From contig NZ_CP109149.1 in assembly GCF_035920345.1 (NCBI RefSeq), forward strand, positions 1,860,001-1,924,000: 64,000 bases of DNA, read 5' to 3'. This document shows positions 52,469 to 61,472 of this stretch, piece after piece. The notes beneath the pieces were generated by a model. That model searched no databases. It saw nothing but the letters and a program-made list of their open reading frames with translations, and was not told the origin of the DNA. The DNA is from Nocardia vinacea. Its GTDB lineage: Bacteria; Actinomycetota; Actinomycetes; Mycobacteriales; Mycobacteriaceae. Made by a program: the position numbers and the translations under genes. Each line of letters opens with the position of its first letter. Positions within the stretch are counted from its first letter, which is position 1.

Positions 52469-54364
52469 GTGTGTCCTGAAGGTGACAGGGAGGTCGTGAT
52501 GTAGAGCCGCGAATCTTGTTGTAACCGTGCTGTTGTGGAGATGAAGGTAGGTCCTTCGGCATCGACATGCAGGTGTAGGTGTCAAACCGCCCCGAGCTGC
52601 TGCGGTGAATGAGCCGTGGTGGTGAGCGTCGTGGGAAAAGCCGCACGAGATGCGGCAGGTATGGGCCGAGAAGGCGAACGCAAGTGAACCACTGATGACG
52701 TGTCGTTATTCCAAAATGACATCAAAACCGGGACCTCAATCCTGTTCCGGGATAAGCCAAACGGGTGCCTGCTGATTGGTTTGGTGGTGTCCGGCATAAA
52801 GGTGGCGCGAGCTCGGCTCCAGGCTTCACAACGGAACAGGAGAACTCCTCGACACGAAAACGCTTCTGCTGGTTGAAGTGGGTGCGAGACGGGCCAAGAA
52901 CCCGGTGGCGTGTCAGGAGGGCGGAACGCCCCGTAGTAGCGGTGAAACCCCTGTAATGGGGGCGGAGCGAAGGGGGCGTGTTGTTGGGTGTCGATCGACG
53001 ATCAACCAGAAATTGGGAGGAATCCGATGACCGAGACAAGACCAGTAGGCAAGCCGTTCGATATCCCGAAAACTCTGGTGTGGAACGCATATCAGAAGGT
53101 CAAGGCCAACAAGGGAGCGGCCGGTGTGGATGGGCAGTCGTTGGCGGATTTCGAGCAGGACGAGAAGAACAACCTGTTCAAACTCTGGAATCGGCTGTCG
53201 TCGGGAAGCTACTTCCCGCCGCCCGTTCGGGTGGTGGAGATCCCGAAACATGGCGGGGTTCGGACCCTCGGGGTCCCGACCGTCGCCGATCGGATAGCGC
53301 AGACGGCGGTGGCCATGGTGCTGAATCCTGAGGCGGAGAAGGTGTTTCATCAGGATTCGTATGGTTATCGGCCGGGCCGGTCGGCGCTGGATGCGGTGGA
53401 AACGTGTAAACAGCGGTGTTGGCGACAGCCTTGGGTCATCGACCTCGACATCCAGGGTTTCTTCGACAACGTTCCGCACGGTCCCATCGTCGCTGCCGTG
53501 GAGAAACACACTGATCTGTCGTGGGTTCTGCTGTATGTGAAACGGTGGCTCATCGCGCCGATGCAACAGACCGACGGGACGCTCCTGAGGCGAGAGAAGG
53601 GAACTCCGCAAGGGTCTGCGATTTCGCCGTTGTTGTCGAATCTGTTCATGCACTACGCTTTTGATGCCTGGTTGGATCGAGAGTACCCGTCGATCAGGTT
53701 CGAGCGGTACTGCGACGACGCCGTAATCCATTGCGCCAGTGAGAAGCAAGCGGAGTTCGTCCGCGACGCGATCGGGCGGAGGATGGGGCAGTTCGGTTTG
53801 AGTTTGCACCCGGAGAAAACCCGGATCGTGTATTGCAAGCAGGAGGGCCGGGAGCTGGAGTTCCCGGTGACCGAGTTTACCTTCTTGGGGTTCACTTTTC
53901 GGCGGCGTCCGGCTCGCCTGCGGGATGGGAGACTGAAGTCTGGTTTCCTGCCTGCGGTGAGTAAGCAGGCGAAGAAATCGATGGCCGCAACTATTCGGGG
54001 TTGGCGGTTGGGTCGTTGGACTGCGCTGAGTTTCAAGGAAATCGGTGCGATGATCAACCCGGTCGTAGCGGGGTGGATCAACTACTATGGGCGCTTCTAC
54101 AAGTCTGAGTTGATGAGTTTCCTTGGGCGACAGATTAACCCGTTTCTGGTGAAATGGGCGAAGCGGAAATACAAGCGGTTTCGTCGTGCGACTGGGCGTG
54201 CTCGGAGGAAGTTGGCCGAGATTGCTTCGGTGTATCCGGGGATGTTTGCGCATTGGAAGCATGGCGGGTTGCCTACTAGTTCAACGGCGGGAGCCGTGTA
54301 ACGGGAGACTGTTAAGCACGGTTCTGCGAGCGGCGGTGGGTGAGATTCCCGCCGCCGACTCACC
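52469..54364 (+). mobile_element. group II intron, antisense to its host gene
   Basis: The 5' end GTGTG (52469) is a consensus intron start. The 3' end is set by rejoining the interrupted IS3 gene: exon sequence resumes with TCATTGG at 54365. Domain V lies at about 54291-54325 (GAGCCGTG...GCACGGTTC), followed by a GC-rich domain VI hairpin at 54326-54360. The 558 bases before the ORF should fold as domains I-IV. The intron is transcribed opposite to the IS3 gene, so it cannot be spliced from that gene's mRNA. Confidence 0.8.
53027..54301 (+). CDS. ltrA: group II intron reverse transcriptase/maturase
   Basis: This 424-residue protein starts at ATG 53027 behind GGGAGG. RT blocks are AYQKVKANKGAAGVDGQSLA, GYRPGRSALDAVETCKQRCW, VIDLDIQGFFDNVPHGPIVA, GTPQGSAISPLLSNLFMHYA and FERYCDDAVIHC, a YCDD rather than YADD active site. 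A maturase (X) domain follows (INPVVAGWINYYGRFYKSEL). There is no HNH endonuclease domain, so mobility would rely on replication forks or single-stranded targets. It looks intact. Confidence 0.92.
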   Translation: MTETRPVGKPFDIPKTLVWNAYQKVKANKGAAGVDGQSLADFEQDEKNNLFKLWNRLSSGSYFPPPVRVVEIPKHGGVRTLGVPTVADRIAQTAVAMVLNPEAEKVFHQDSYGYRPGRSALDAVETCKQRCWRQPWVIDLDIQGFFDNVPHGPIVAAVEKHTDLSWVLLYVKRWLIAPMQQTDGTLLRREKGTPQGSAISPLLSNLFMHYAFDAWLDREYPSIRFERYCDDAVIHCASEKQAEFVRDAIGRRMGQFGLSLHPEKTRIVYCKQEGRELEFPVTEFTFLGFTFRRRPARLRDGRLKSGFLPAVSKQAKKSMAATIRGWRLGRWTALSFKEIGAMINPVVAGWINYYGRFYKSELMSFLGRQINPFLVKWAKRKYKRFRRATGRARRKLAEIASVYPGMFAHWKHGGLPTSSTAGAV

Positions 54365-54640
54365 TCATTGGACACCCGCGGCCGCGAATGTGATCGGGTG
54401 ACCTCGAGATCGGCGAGTAGCGCGGCGACGGATTTCGAAGTCATCGAGGTGCCCCGGTCAGCGTGCACCACTTGCGGTATGCCGTGGATACCGGAGATCT
54501 CGAGCATCAATTCCGTTGCCAGCACACCGGATTCGTGGGTGTGGACATGAACCCCGACGAGATAGCGGGAGTAGATGTCGATGAGGCAATAGGCGATCGC
54601 CGAAACGCGTCCCACCGAGCGGGATTGGAGCCGCACGCCA
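54365..54640 (-). pseudogene. IS3-family OrfB middle part
   Basis: On the minus strand AYCLIDIYSRYLVGVHVHTH, ESGVLATELMLEISGIHGIP, VVHADRGTSMTSKSVAALLA and LEVTRSHSRPRVSN form the DDE core of the transposase, interrupted by the intron at 54364. The sequence before AIAYCLID is not recognisable, so the 5' third is missing or decayed. Confidence 0.72.
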
Positions 54641-55017
54641 TGAAGCGGGGCACGCGCCGTACGGCTCACCCAGCCGGGCGCAAAGCCCTCGCCACATCGG
54701 CACGCGCGACCCTCCTGGCAGCCAGGGCGGACGGTTTGGTGGCGAACTGCGCCGTGGCGCGGGATGGGCAGAACAATCGCAACCGAAGCGACAACGTTTG
54801 TTAAATCGTCAAAGGTGTTGGCGTGCAGTACTGTTAGCCGATCGAGATCGTTGCCTGTCGAATCAGGAGTCGCTCTCCGAGGAGGGAGAATTCTTCGCGC
54901 TGATGCAATCGCGCTCTGGCGCAGGGAAGCGCACTGCGGCAGGCTTTTCGGCAATAAGGATGATTGCCGCGCTGTTTCCAAAGTATATGTGGTACAGGAT
55001 GATTAGGAGGTGTGGTG
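54641..55017. other. region upstream of the vWA gene
   Basis: No gene is supported. It contains decayed IS3 sequence at its left side and an AGGAGG ribosome-binding site at 55005-55010 for the vWA gene. Confidence 0.5.
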
Positions 55018-55698
55018 GTGGCGGAGACCAGAGGTCTGTTGTTGCCTGCCTATGTACTTGCCGACGAGTCTGGGTCGATGGGTCCGTACAAGGACGAGCT
55101 GTACGCCGGTCTGGTGTCGTTGTGCGAAGGGCTACGGGCCGAGCCTATGGTGGCTGCCAAATTGCGGTTGGCTGTGCTGGGGTTCTCCGACGATGTCCAG
55201 GTTCGTCTGGCGATCACCGACATGCGTACCGAGACTTCGCTTCCTGGTGTCGTGATCCGAGGCGTCACGAACTACAAGGCGGTGTTCGATGACCTGCTGG
55301 CCCGGATTCCCACCGATGTGCAATTTCTGCGTGAGGAGGGGTACAAGGTCCATCGCCCTGTTGTGTTCTTCCTCAGCGACGGGCAGCCGACCGACAGCGG
55401 GTCGTGGCGTGCTCCGCGCAGCCTGTTGATCGACAAGGCTCGGACCCCGACGGCACCGAACATTATCGCGTGCGGAATCGGTGATGCCCGGGCGGCGACG
55501 ATGCTCGAGGTCGCCACGCGGCAAGAGTTCGCGTTCGTCGCCAAGTCCGGAGCCGATGTCGGTACTGCGATCTCGGAGTTCTTCCATTCGCTTACGGCCA
55601 GTCTCGTCGCGTCGGGGCAGGCGTTGGGTTCGGGAAATCCGCAACTGGTCGTGAATCGTCCCGACCAGTTCACGATGGCGATCGACGAGGTCGGCTAG
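55018..55698 (+). CDS. vWA (TerY-like) domain protein
   Basis: This protein of about 226 residues is a single vWA domain with MIDAS motif LADESGSMGPYKDEL near residue 15, IRGVTNYKAVFDDLL (Thr position) and FFLSDGQPTDSGSW (second Asp). TerY-like proteins are metal-dependent adaptor domains. AGGAGG at 55005-55010 favours GTG 55018; GTG 55012 and 55015 are in frame. It is the first gene of a three-gene unit with a PP2C phosphatase and a kinase, overlapping the phosphatase by one base. This is the TerY-P triad arrangement. Confidence 0.87.
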   Translation: MAETRGLLLPAYVLADESGSMGPYKDELYAGLVSLCEGLRAEPMVAAKLRLAVLGFSDDVQVRLAITDMRTETSLPGVVIRGVTNYKAVFDDLLARIPTDVQFLREEGYKVHRPVVFFLSDGQPTDSGSWRAPRSLLIDKARTPTAPNIIACGIGDARAATMLEVATRQEFAFVAKSGADVGTAISEFFHSLTASLVASGQALGSGNPQLVVNRPDQFTMAIDEVG

Positions 55699-56660
55699 TG
55701 AATCCTTGGAGCGCCCCTGGCAAGTCCGCTGGTCAGGGGCAGGCTCCACAGACTGTCGCCGACGAATCAGATATGCCGCGGCCGTGGCGGCCGATCGTGG
55801 TGGACGTGCCCGGCCCGGAGTTCGAGGCCCGTCCGCCTGGGTTGGCCGCTTCTCATCCGCCCGACACCGAATGTGATGGCTGGTCGACCGCGGATCTGAC
55901 GCTGCGGTTCGCCTCAGTGCGTGGCGCCAACCACCGCTACTACCGGCGTCCACGTCAGGATTCGGCGCGTGCCGCCGTGCACGAACCGACCGGCACGATC
56001 GTCTTCGCGGTCGCCGATGGCCTCTCAAGCGCAGGTCATTCCGAGCGCGGCGCGGTGGAAGTGTGCGAAGTCGCCGTCCACGCCATGCTGGACCTCTTGG
56101 CCGACGCCGCCGGGCCAGTCGATTTCCAGAAGGTCGCCTACAGCTGCGCCGATCGGCTCTACGAGCTGGCGCAGTGGCAGTTGGACGTGAGCGACCCGAC
56201 TGCGGCCGAGGTCGCGAACTTGTATGGCACCACACTTGTCGCCGGTACCGTGCGGCCCGATCCGGAGGGGCCTGTCGTGGACGTGTTCCGGATCGGCGAC
56301 TCCGGTGCATGGATCCTCGACCACGCAGATATCAGCTACCATCCCCTTTACCGATCCAAGACGGGTGCGGACATCGACGTGGTCTCCAACGAGGTGACCC
56401 CTCTGCCACATGTGCACGATCCGCTGGACCAACTCGCCACCGCCCGCCTGTCGCCGACGCAGATGCTGCTGGTCGGCACCGACGGCTTCGGTGATCCACT
56501 CGGCGACGGTGACGGTCTGGTGGGCGCGCTGTTCGGCCGCCATCTGCTGACGCCGCCGTCTGCGACGTGGCTCGCTCACGTACTGGACTTCTCCCGCGAA
56601 ACCTTCGACGACGACCGGACCCTGCTCGCGGTCTGGCCCCGCGCCCGGAGCCAACGGTGA
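55698..56660 (+). CDS. PP2C-type protein phosphatase of the triad
   Basis: GTG 55698 overlaps the TAG of the vWA gene. The 320-residue protein has RQDSARAAVHEPTGTIVFAV, VADGLSSAGHSERGAVEVCE (metal-binding DG), DVFRIGDSGAWILDHADISY (GDS) and LLVGTDGFGDPLGDGDGLV (DG with metal Asp), the standard PP2C/PPM motifs. It should reverse phosphorylation by the adjoining kinase. The stop overlaps the kinase start (GTGA). Confidence 0.88.
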   Translation: MNPWSAPGKSAGQGQAPQTVADESDMPRPWRPIVVDVPGPEFEARPPGLAASHPPDTECDGWSTADLTLRFASVRGANHRYYRRPRQDSARAAVHEPTGTIVFAVADGLSSAGHSERGAVEVCEVAVHAMLDLLADAAGPVDFQKVAYSCADRLYELAQWQLDVSDPTAAEVANLYGTTLVAGTVRPDPEGPVVDVFRIGDSGAWILDHADISYHPLYRSKTGADIDVVSNEVTPLPHVHDPLDQLATARLSPTQMLLVGTDGFGDPLGDGDGLVGALFGRHLLTPPSATWLAHVLDFSRETFDDDRTLLAVWPRARSQR

Positions 56661-58120
56661 ACGTGCCCAACGGATCCCACGTCGTCGGCTACGACTCCCT
56701 CGACGTGGGAGACCAACTCGGCCGAGGCGGTCAAGGCACGGTCTACCGGGTCGCCAACAAGAAGATCAACAACACCGACGGCCCCGGCTGGGACGTGGTC
56801 TTCAAGGAATACAACACGGCATCGCTGGCCCAGCTCGATATCGTCGCGTTGACCAAGATGGTGGCACTGCTCAGCGAACTGAGTCGATCCGACGGCGAGT
56901 GGTTGTGCGACAAGACCGCATGGCCCGCGGCGATGGTCGCCCGTCAGGAACATGTGTGCGGGATCATCATGCGCGTCGTGCCCGACAGATTTCGGTTCAC
57001 CCTGCGAGGACTGTCGGCCACCACCGGGACCAGCCAGCGGCTGGCGAACCTTGAATACCTGCTCAACGACGACTCCTACGTCGCGCGCATCGGCCTGCAC
57101 ATCAGCGAACGCGACCGACTGGAAATACTCGCCGACCTGGCCGCTACTCTGGCCCGTCTGCACCGTTTCGGCATCGTGGTCGGCGACCTGTCGCCGAAGA
57201 ACCTGTTGTTCACCACCGACCCGGCCCCCGAATGTTTCCTCATCGACTGCGACGCCATGCGCGTGCGCGGCGAATCAGTACTGCCGCAAGCCGAAACACC
57301 CGACTGGACCCTCCCCTCCGGCGAGGAGAAGGCAACCCAGGCCGGTGACGTCTACAAATTCGGGCTACTCGCCGTGCGGTTGTTCGCCCGCGACCAGACC
57401 ACCACCGACACCACACCCCTGACCGCGATCCACCCCGCCTTGGGCACCCTCGCGCAATTGAGCCTCGACCCCGGCCCGGCCCGGCGGCCTCTACCCGCCC
57501 ACTGGGCCGAGCACCTCCGATCGGCCGCGGCCATCGCCTCGACCGCCCCGGCCACCGCGCCCCCCGCCACAGTGCCCTCTCCGGCACAGGCTCCACAACC
57601 CGCAACAAGCAACGCCCACCCAACTGGCGCTAAACATGCCCCGAACCGTCTCAATCCGGCCCTCGCCGCGATCGCTGCTGGTGTCATCGTCGGCATCATC
57701 GTCGTTCTAGGTGTCGCAACACAACTGCCCGATAACGGATCCTCCCGAACCCTCCCGCCAGTGCCATCGGTCAAGATCTCGCCCCCACGGGCCTCGACCC
57801 CATACATACCGTCGCCGCCTCCGGTACCACCCGCTCATTATGTCGCGGGCGCATACGGCACCGACGACAATCGGGTGTACTGGGCCACCGACTCCAGCCA
57901 GCACGGTGCCGTCGACTCCGTGATGGGGCGCTGCGGATCGGACTGCAAGCCAATATGGGCTAAGAACAGGTGTATTGCCATCGCCTTCTTCGGCAACGGC
58001 GGTTGGTTTTGGGGAGATGGATTCAACGTCGAGCAGGCGCAGAATGATGCGGCGTCGAACGCACGTAACAAGTACGGGTGGACCGGATCGTTCGAGTTCC
58101 GGTCACAATGCGCAGACTAG
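56657..58120 (+). CDS. triad kinase with TM helix and DUF4189-like domain
   Basis: GTG 56657 overlaps the phosphatase stop. The 487-residue protein begins with a divergent protein kinase: LGRGGQGTVYRVANKKINNT, VVFKEYNT (Lys), GIVVGDLSPKNLLFTTD (GDLSPKN in place of HRDLKPxN) and LIDCDAMR in place of DFG, at residues 174-200. A Pro/Ala-rich linker, a TM helix (LAAIAAGVIVGIIVVLGVAT, about 335-357) and an extracytoplasmic C-terminal domain (YVAGAYGTDDNRVYWATDSS, CIAIAFFGNGGWFWGDGFNV) with paired Cys, like DUF4189, follow. In TerY-P triads such kinases act with vWA and PP2C partners in stress or phage response. Confidence 0.85.
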   Translation: MNVPNGSHVVGYDSLDVGDQLGRGGQGTVYRVANKKINNTDGPGWDVVFKEYNTASLAQLDIVALTKMVALLSELSRSDGEWLCDKTAWPAAMVARQEHVCGIIMRVVPDRFRFTLRGLSATTGTSQRLANLEYLLNDDSYVARIGLHISERDRLEILADLAATLARLHRFGIVVGDLSPKNLLFTTDPAPECFLIDCDAMRVRGESVLPQAETPDWTLPSGEEKATQAGDVYKFGLLAVRLFARDQTTTDTTPLTAIHPALGTLAQLSLDPGPARRPLPAHWAEHLRSAAAIASTAPATAPPATVPSPAQAPQPATSNAHPTGAKHAPNRLNPALAAIAAGVIVGIIVVLGVATQLPDNGSSRTLPPVPSVKISPPRASTPYIPSPPPVPPAHYVAGAYGTDDNRVYWATDSSQHGAVDSVMGRCGSDCKPIWAKNRCIAIAFFGNGGWFWGDGFNVEQAQNDAASNARNKYGWTGSFEFRSQCAD

Positions 58121-58138
58121 GAACGAGGTGGGTTGCGT

Positions 58139-58630
58139 GGTTGATCGAGAAGAGTGGACGGACAGTGTCTCCGGCCGGATCGCGTTCGTTCTTCGACGAC
58201 GAGGACGTGCCCGACGCCACGCCGCTCGGCGGAGTCGACTTCTCGACGCTGGAGTTGCGGTACATGTCCGACACCCACCAGAGCGGTGGACCGGGCATAC
58301 AGTACGCGTTCAGCGCCAATCCGGTTGCCGGAGACCACCCGTCGTACGGCGGTCGCAAGGCGGCGCTGCTGGCGTCGGACGCGTTCTTCGTCTGGTTTGA
58401 GCCGCCGACCGCCGTCTTCACCGCCAATCTCAAACCGGACGAGCCCGACCGCATCGTCGACGACAAGTTCGGCCGGACCGACGTCGGCCGACTACTGCTC
58501 TAAACCGATCTTCAGATGCACCGGCGCGCAGTACTGGGCAGCCCTCGAAGGTGACACGAAATGTGTGTCGATGCGGCAGTGGATCGTCCCCGCACCGGCC
58601 ACGGTACGGGAGGACGACGGCTATATCTAA
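58139..58630 (+). pseudogene. broken paralogue of the 713-residue secreted protein
   Basis: The frame reads LGGVDFSTLELRYMSDTHQS, ASDAFFVWFEPPTAVFTANL and KPDEPDRIVDDKFGRTDVGR then stops; after a shift CVSMRQWIVPAPATVREDDG follows. The intact minus-strand protein at 59291-61432 has PGGIDFSTVELRYLADRGDG, ASDAFFVWLSLPESAFWVNL and NPNEPDRIVDDKLGTTDVGR then IDMRQWIVPAPATVYERDGG. Both ends and about 60 middle residues are missing here. It is an inverted, decayed duplicate. Confidence 0.78.
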
Positions 58631-59103
58631 CCCAATGTGGAAAGGGAACGATCACCAGCCGCGGCGTCAGTCCAGCATCCGGCTGTGGACGGTACCGTCG
58701 ATTGACCTTCAAGAATCCGCCGATCACCTACTGTGTGGAATGGAATTGACATTTCACCCACGAAAGCGGCCATGTGCCAACCACCGTGAGGTGCTGGGCA
58801 AGAATGCCAGTTGAACGCCATGCCTATCAATCCGAGAGTTGTGGGTGCAGGGTTGACCGTCACCCATCCGCCGTCAGCCATATACCGGTAGATGGCGATA
58901 CCGACAATTATCGAGGAAGCGAGAGTTCCGGCACCGCCGACCCCAAGTAGTACGCGCGCAAATTTCTTGCGGACAAGCACAAGTATTCCCCCGACCAGCA
59001 GCAGTACCGCAAATATCACAGCCACGATCAGCAGAACCTGGATTTTCCGCCAGAAGCCGGTGGGATCGAAAAAGGGATCCGAATCGACGAGCGGGATCAC
59101 CAC
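58627..59103 (-). CDS. small two-TM membrane protein
   Basis: GTG 59103 begins VIPLVDSDPFFDPTGFWRKI, then two TM helices (VLLIVAVIFAVLLLVGGILV; VLLGVGGAGTLASSIIVGIA) and a tail with IYRYMADGGWVTVNPAPTTL. I do not recognise the family. The open frame extends further upstream but that part reads as Arg/Ser-rich shadow. It lies downstream of the 713-residue gene in the same direction and may belong to the same unit. Confidence 0.5.
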   Translation of the reverse strand: MVIPLVDSDPFFDPTGFWRKIQVLLIVAVIFAVLLLVGGILVLVRKKFARVLLGVGGAGTLASSIIVGIAIYRYMADGGWVTVNPAPTTLGLIGMAFNWHSCPAPHGGWHMAAFVGEMSIPFHTVGDRRILEGQSTVPSTAGCWTDAAAGDRSLSTLG

Positions 59104-59290
59104 CGCCCCGAAGACCCCCGAGGATCGCGAGGATACTGGCCATGATCGCGGTGGCCGCCGAGGGTTGCCGCGAGGGCAGTGGGAGCGGAGGAGGAAGCGG
59201 CGGAGGCGAACTTTGCGAGGGTGTGCCTGCATCAGTTGCCGCGGGCTGCCTTTCAGGCGATTCCGAGTTTCGTGGCGTCGAGGGTGGCGG

Positions 59291-61432
59291 CTACGACCAA
59301 GTGCTTCTTGTGCGCGGACCAGAACCTGATTTATTGCCTTGATCCGATTGCGCCGAACTTGAGGGTGTTTCCCATGTCGGCCTCGGACGAGACGGACCTA
59401 GCTCAGAGTGTGGGGTAGCCATCTGCCAGGTCGACACCGCTGGTCGCCATCCGGCGTTCCGACGTCTGACACGAACGACCGATCTGAGGAACACGATCAA
59501 CAAGCCCCCCACGAGCAGCGTGAGTGCCGCTTGCCAGAGCGTCGCCCCGATCGACCAAGGGCTGCCGGAATCGGTCCCTTGAATGACCGGTCGGCTGATC
59601 GAGCCGAACCACACCTTGCCCCGCTGATCTGTCGCGGTCTGCTCGAACGACCGGTCGACCACACCCGGCACATCGGCTTGGGCATGCTGCGACGACTTAT
59701 TCAGCGGGACCTGGCTGAAGTCGACACCACCATACGTGTACGTCATCGTGTAGACGCGGTCGCCCTGCGTGACCTCTTTGGTGACGTTGAACTCGAAGTT
59801 GTTGTACGAGTGCACATATCGATCGAAAACCTCGCGCGACGACCACGGCTGCAGCGCGGGCCAAGCCGACACGTCACCCGAGTCGATCATTGTCGACAGC
59901 GCACCGTCGCGCCGATGGCGCTCCCGGTACCATTCCGCGGCGACCCGGCTGAGGTAAACGCGGCGCAGCTCGGTGAACTCCGGCGCATGGTTGACCGCGT
60001 CTTGGACCTTGGGCAGAACCTGGTCGCGGAACATTTTCTCCATCTGCGCATCAGGATTGGTGCAGTGAGACGGCATGCCCTGTTTGCGCATGAAGTCGGA
60101 TTCCATCTGTACCTGCAGCGGCGCGTCGACGATGTGCAGACCCCCATCGCGTTCGTAGACCGTGGCCGGTGCGGGCACGATCCACTGCCGCATGTCGATA
60201 CAACTTGCCTGTTCGCCCGGACCGCGCCAGAACTGTCTGCCGAGAGCGGTATCGGGGTGAATCAGGCGGCCGACCACCTTCTTCATCTCCAGATCCGCGA
60301 CAAGGAGGATGCGCCCGACGTCTGTGGTGCCGAGCTTGTCGTCAACGATGCGGTCGGGCTCGTTGGGATTGAGGTTCACCCAGAACGCGGATTCCGGCAG
60401 GCTCAGCCAAACGAAGAAGGCGTCTGACGCCTGCACCGCAGCGATTTGTCCCACGACGAGATCGGAGGGTGCGGTCGCCGACGTCGCGTTGAACGAGTAC
60501 TCCAACTGGCCGTCACCACGGTCCGCCAAGTAGCGCAGTTCGACCGTGGAGAAATCGATGCCGCCCGGTTTGGATCCTGGGGTGAGTACGGACGTGGCCG
60601 CGCCGTTGGGCACCGGACTGCCGGGAGTGACGAACACCGGGTGGCCTATCCTGGCCCGCGCGTCCGGACCGATCGGCCTTTCCGCCTTGTCCCAGGCATT
60701 CTGAATCCCCTCCAACCAAGTACTAGCGAAGTCTGCCGGAGCCTCGAGGGCAGCGGCCTCCTGGTCTTTGGATGGGTTGCGTTTGGTAGTCAGGTAGCGC
60801 ATGTCGCGCAGAGCCGCGAACCAATTGCGTTCGGCAAGGTTCGTCCGGCAGTTGTTTCCCGTTGAGGTGCACGGTATTCGCTCCGACAGCCCCTTCCGTG
60901 TGGTCGCGCTCGCCCCGTTCATCATTCTGTCGAGGAACAGTGCCGCAATCCTTTCCGAGTGCAACCCGGTTTCCATCTCCTCCTGCAGGTCGGCTTCGGC
61001 TACCAGATCCCACACGAAACTCGGTCGCGTCGCGGTACGCCAGTCGGAGGCGGGTTGTCCGTCGACGGTCAACGGATTCCCGTTCAGGTCCACGACGATC
61101 CAAACGCCCGTCGCCGGATCGATCCGTAGGATGTCGATGGCGACTGTCTTCGGCTTATTCTTTCCCCTCTCCATGCTCGGAGCCACGACGATCATCTGCA
61201 TATTGTTGTGCACGAAGTCGAAGGCGGCGACGTTGCCATTGAAGCTCATCTTGTGTCGATGGCGATATATCAGAACCGGGATGTGCATCGGATCGCCAGG
61301 AGAGACATCGTGAAGGTTGTAGGCGTCCGACTCCTGCGCCAAGGCCGGAAGTGGTGTACCGCCGATCAGCACAGCGAGCAAGACCAGTACGATCCGGGCA
61401 ACTCCAGATGTCGTGTGAATCCTCGTGGTCAT
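59291..61432 (-). CDS. large secreted, membrane-anchored protein of unknown function
   Basis: This 713-residue protein has a signal peptide (VLLAVLIGGTPLPALAQ), a long extracytoplasmic region and one C-terminal TM helix (LWQAALTLLVGGLLIVFLRS), followed by an Arg/Ser-rich cytoplasmic tail. No catalytic motif is recognised; pairs of Cys (SERIPCTSTGNNCRTNLAER) suggest a disulfide. ATG 61432 follows GGGAGGGG. Upstream by 40 bases is a SUKH-type gene in the same direction. A broken inverted paralogue lies at 58139-58630. It could be part of a polymorphic-toxin-like or surface system; that is inference only. Confidence 0.72.
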   Translation of the reverse strand: MTTRIHTTSGVARIVLVLLAVLIGGTPLPALAQESDAYNLHDVSPGDPMHIPVLIYRHRHKMSFNGNVAAFDFVHNNMQMIVVAPSMERGKNKPKTVAIDILRIDPATGVWIVVDLNGNPLTVDGQPASDWRTATRPSFVWDLVAEADLQEEMETGLHSERIAALFLDRMMNGASATTRKGLSERIPCTSTGNNCRTNLAERNWFAALRDMRYLTTKRNPSKDQEAAALEAPADFASTWLEGIQNAWDKAERPIGPDARARIGHPVFVTPGSPVPNGAATSVLTPGSKPGGIDFSTVELRYLADRGDGQLEYSFNATSATAPSDLVVGQIAAVQASDAFFVWLSLPESAFWVNLNPNEPDRIVDDKLGTTDVGRILLVADLEMKKVVGRLIHPDTALGRQFWRGPGEQASCIDMRQWIVPAPATVYERDGGLHIVDAPLQVQMESDFMRKQGMPSHCTNPDAQMEKMFRDQVLPKVQDAVNHAPEFTELRRVYLSRVAAEWYRERHRRDGALSTMIDSGDVSAWPALQPWSSREVFDRYVHSYNNFEFNVTKEVTQGDRVYTMTYTYGGVDFSQVPLNKSSQHAQADVPGVVDRSFEQTATDQRGKVWFGSISRPVIQGTDSGSPWSIGATLWQAALTLLVGGLLIVFLRSVVRVRRRNAGWRPAVSTWQMATPHSELGPSRPRPTWETPSSSAQSDQGNKSGSGPRTRSTWS

Positions 61433-61472
61433 CGATCCGATCCCCTCCCGATCAGTTCCGATCCCTTCCCGA

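Noticed and set aside
53027..54301. The RT as a retron or diversity-generating retroelement
   Set aside because: The maturase domain, domain V/VI sequence at the 3' end and precise rejoining of the interrupted gene identify a group II intron. No template/variable repeat pair or msr-msd is seen.
55132..56310. 392-codon minus-strand frame
   Set aside because: Complement of the vWA and PP2C genes, Arg-rich, without motifs.
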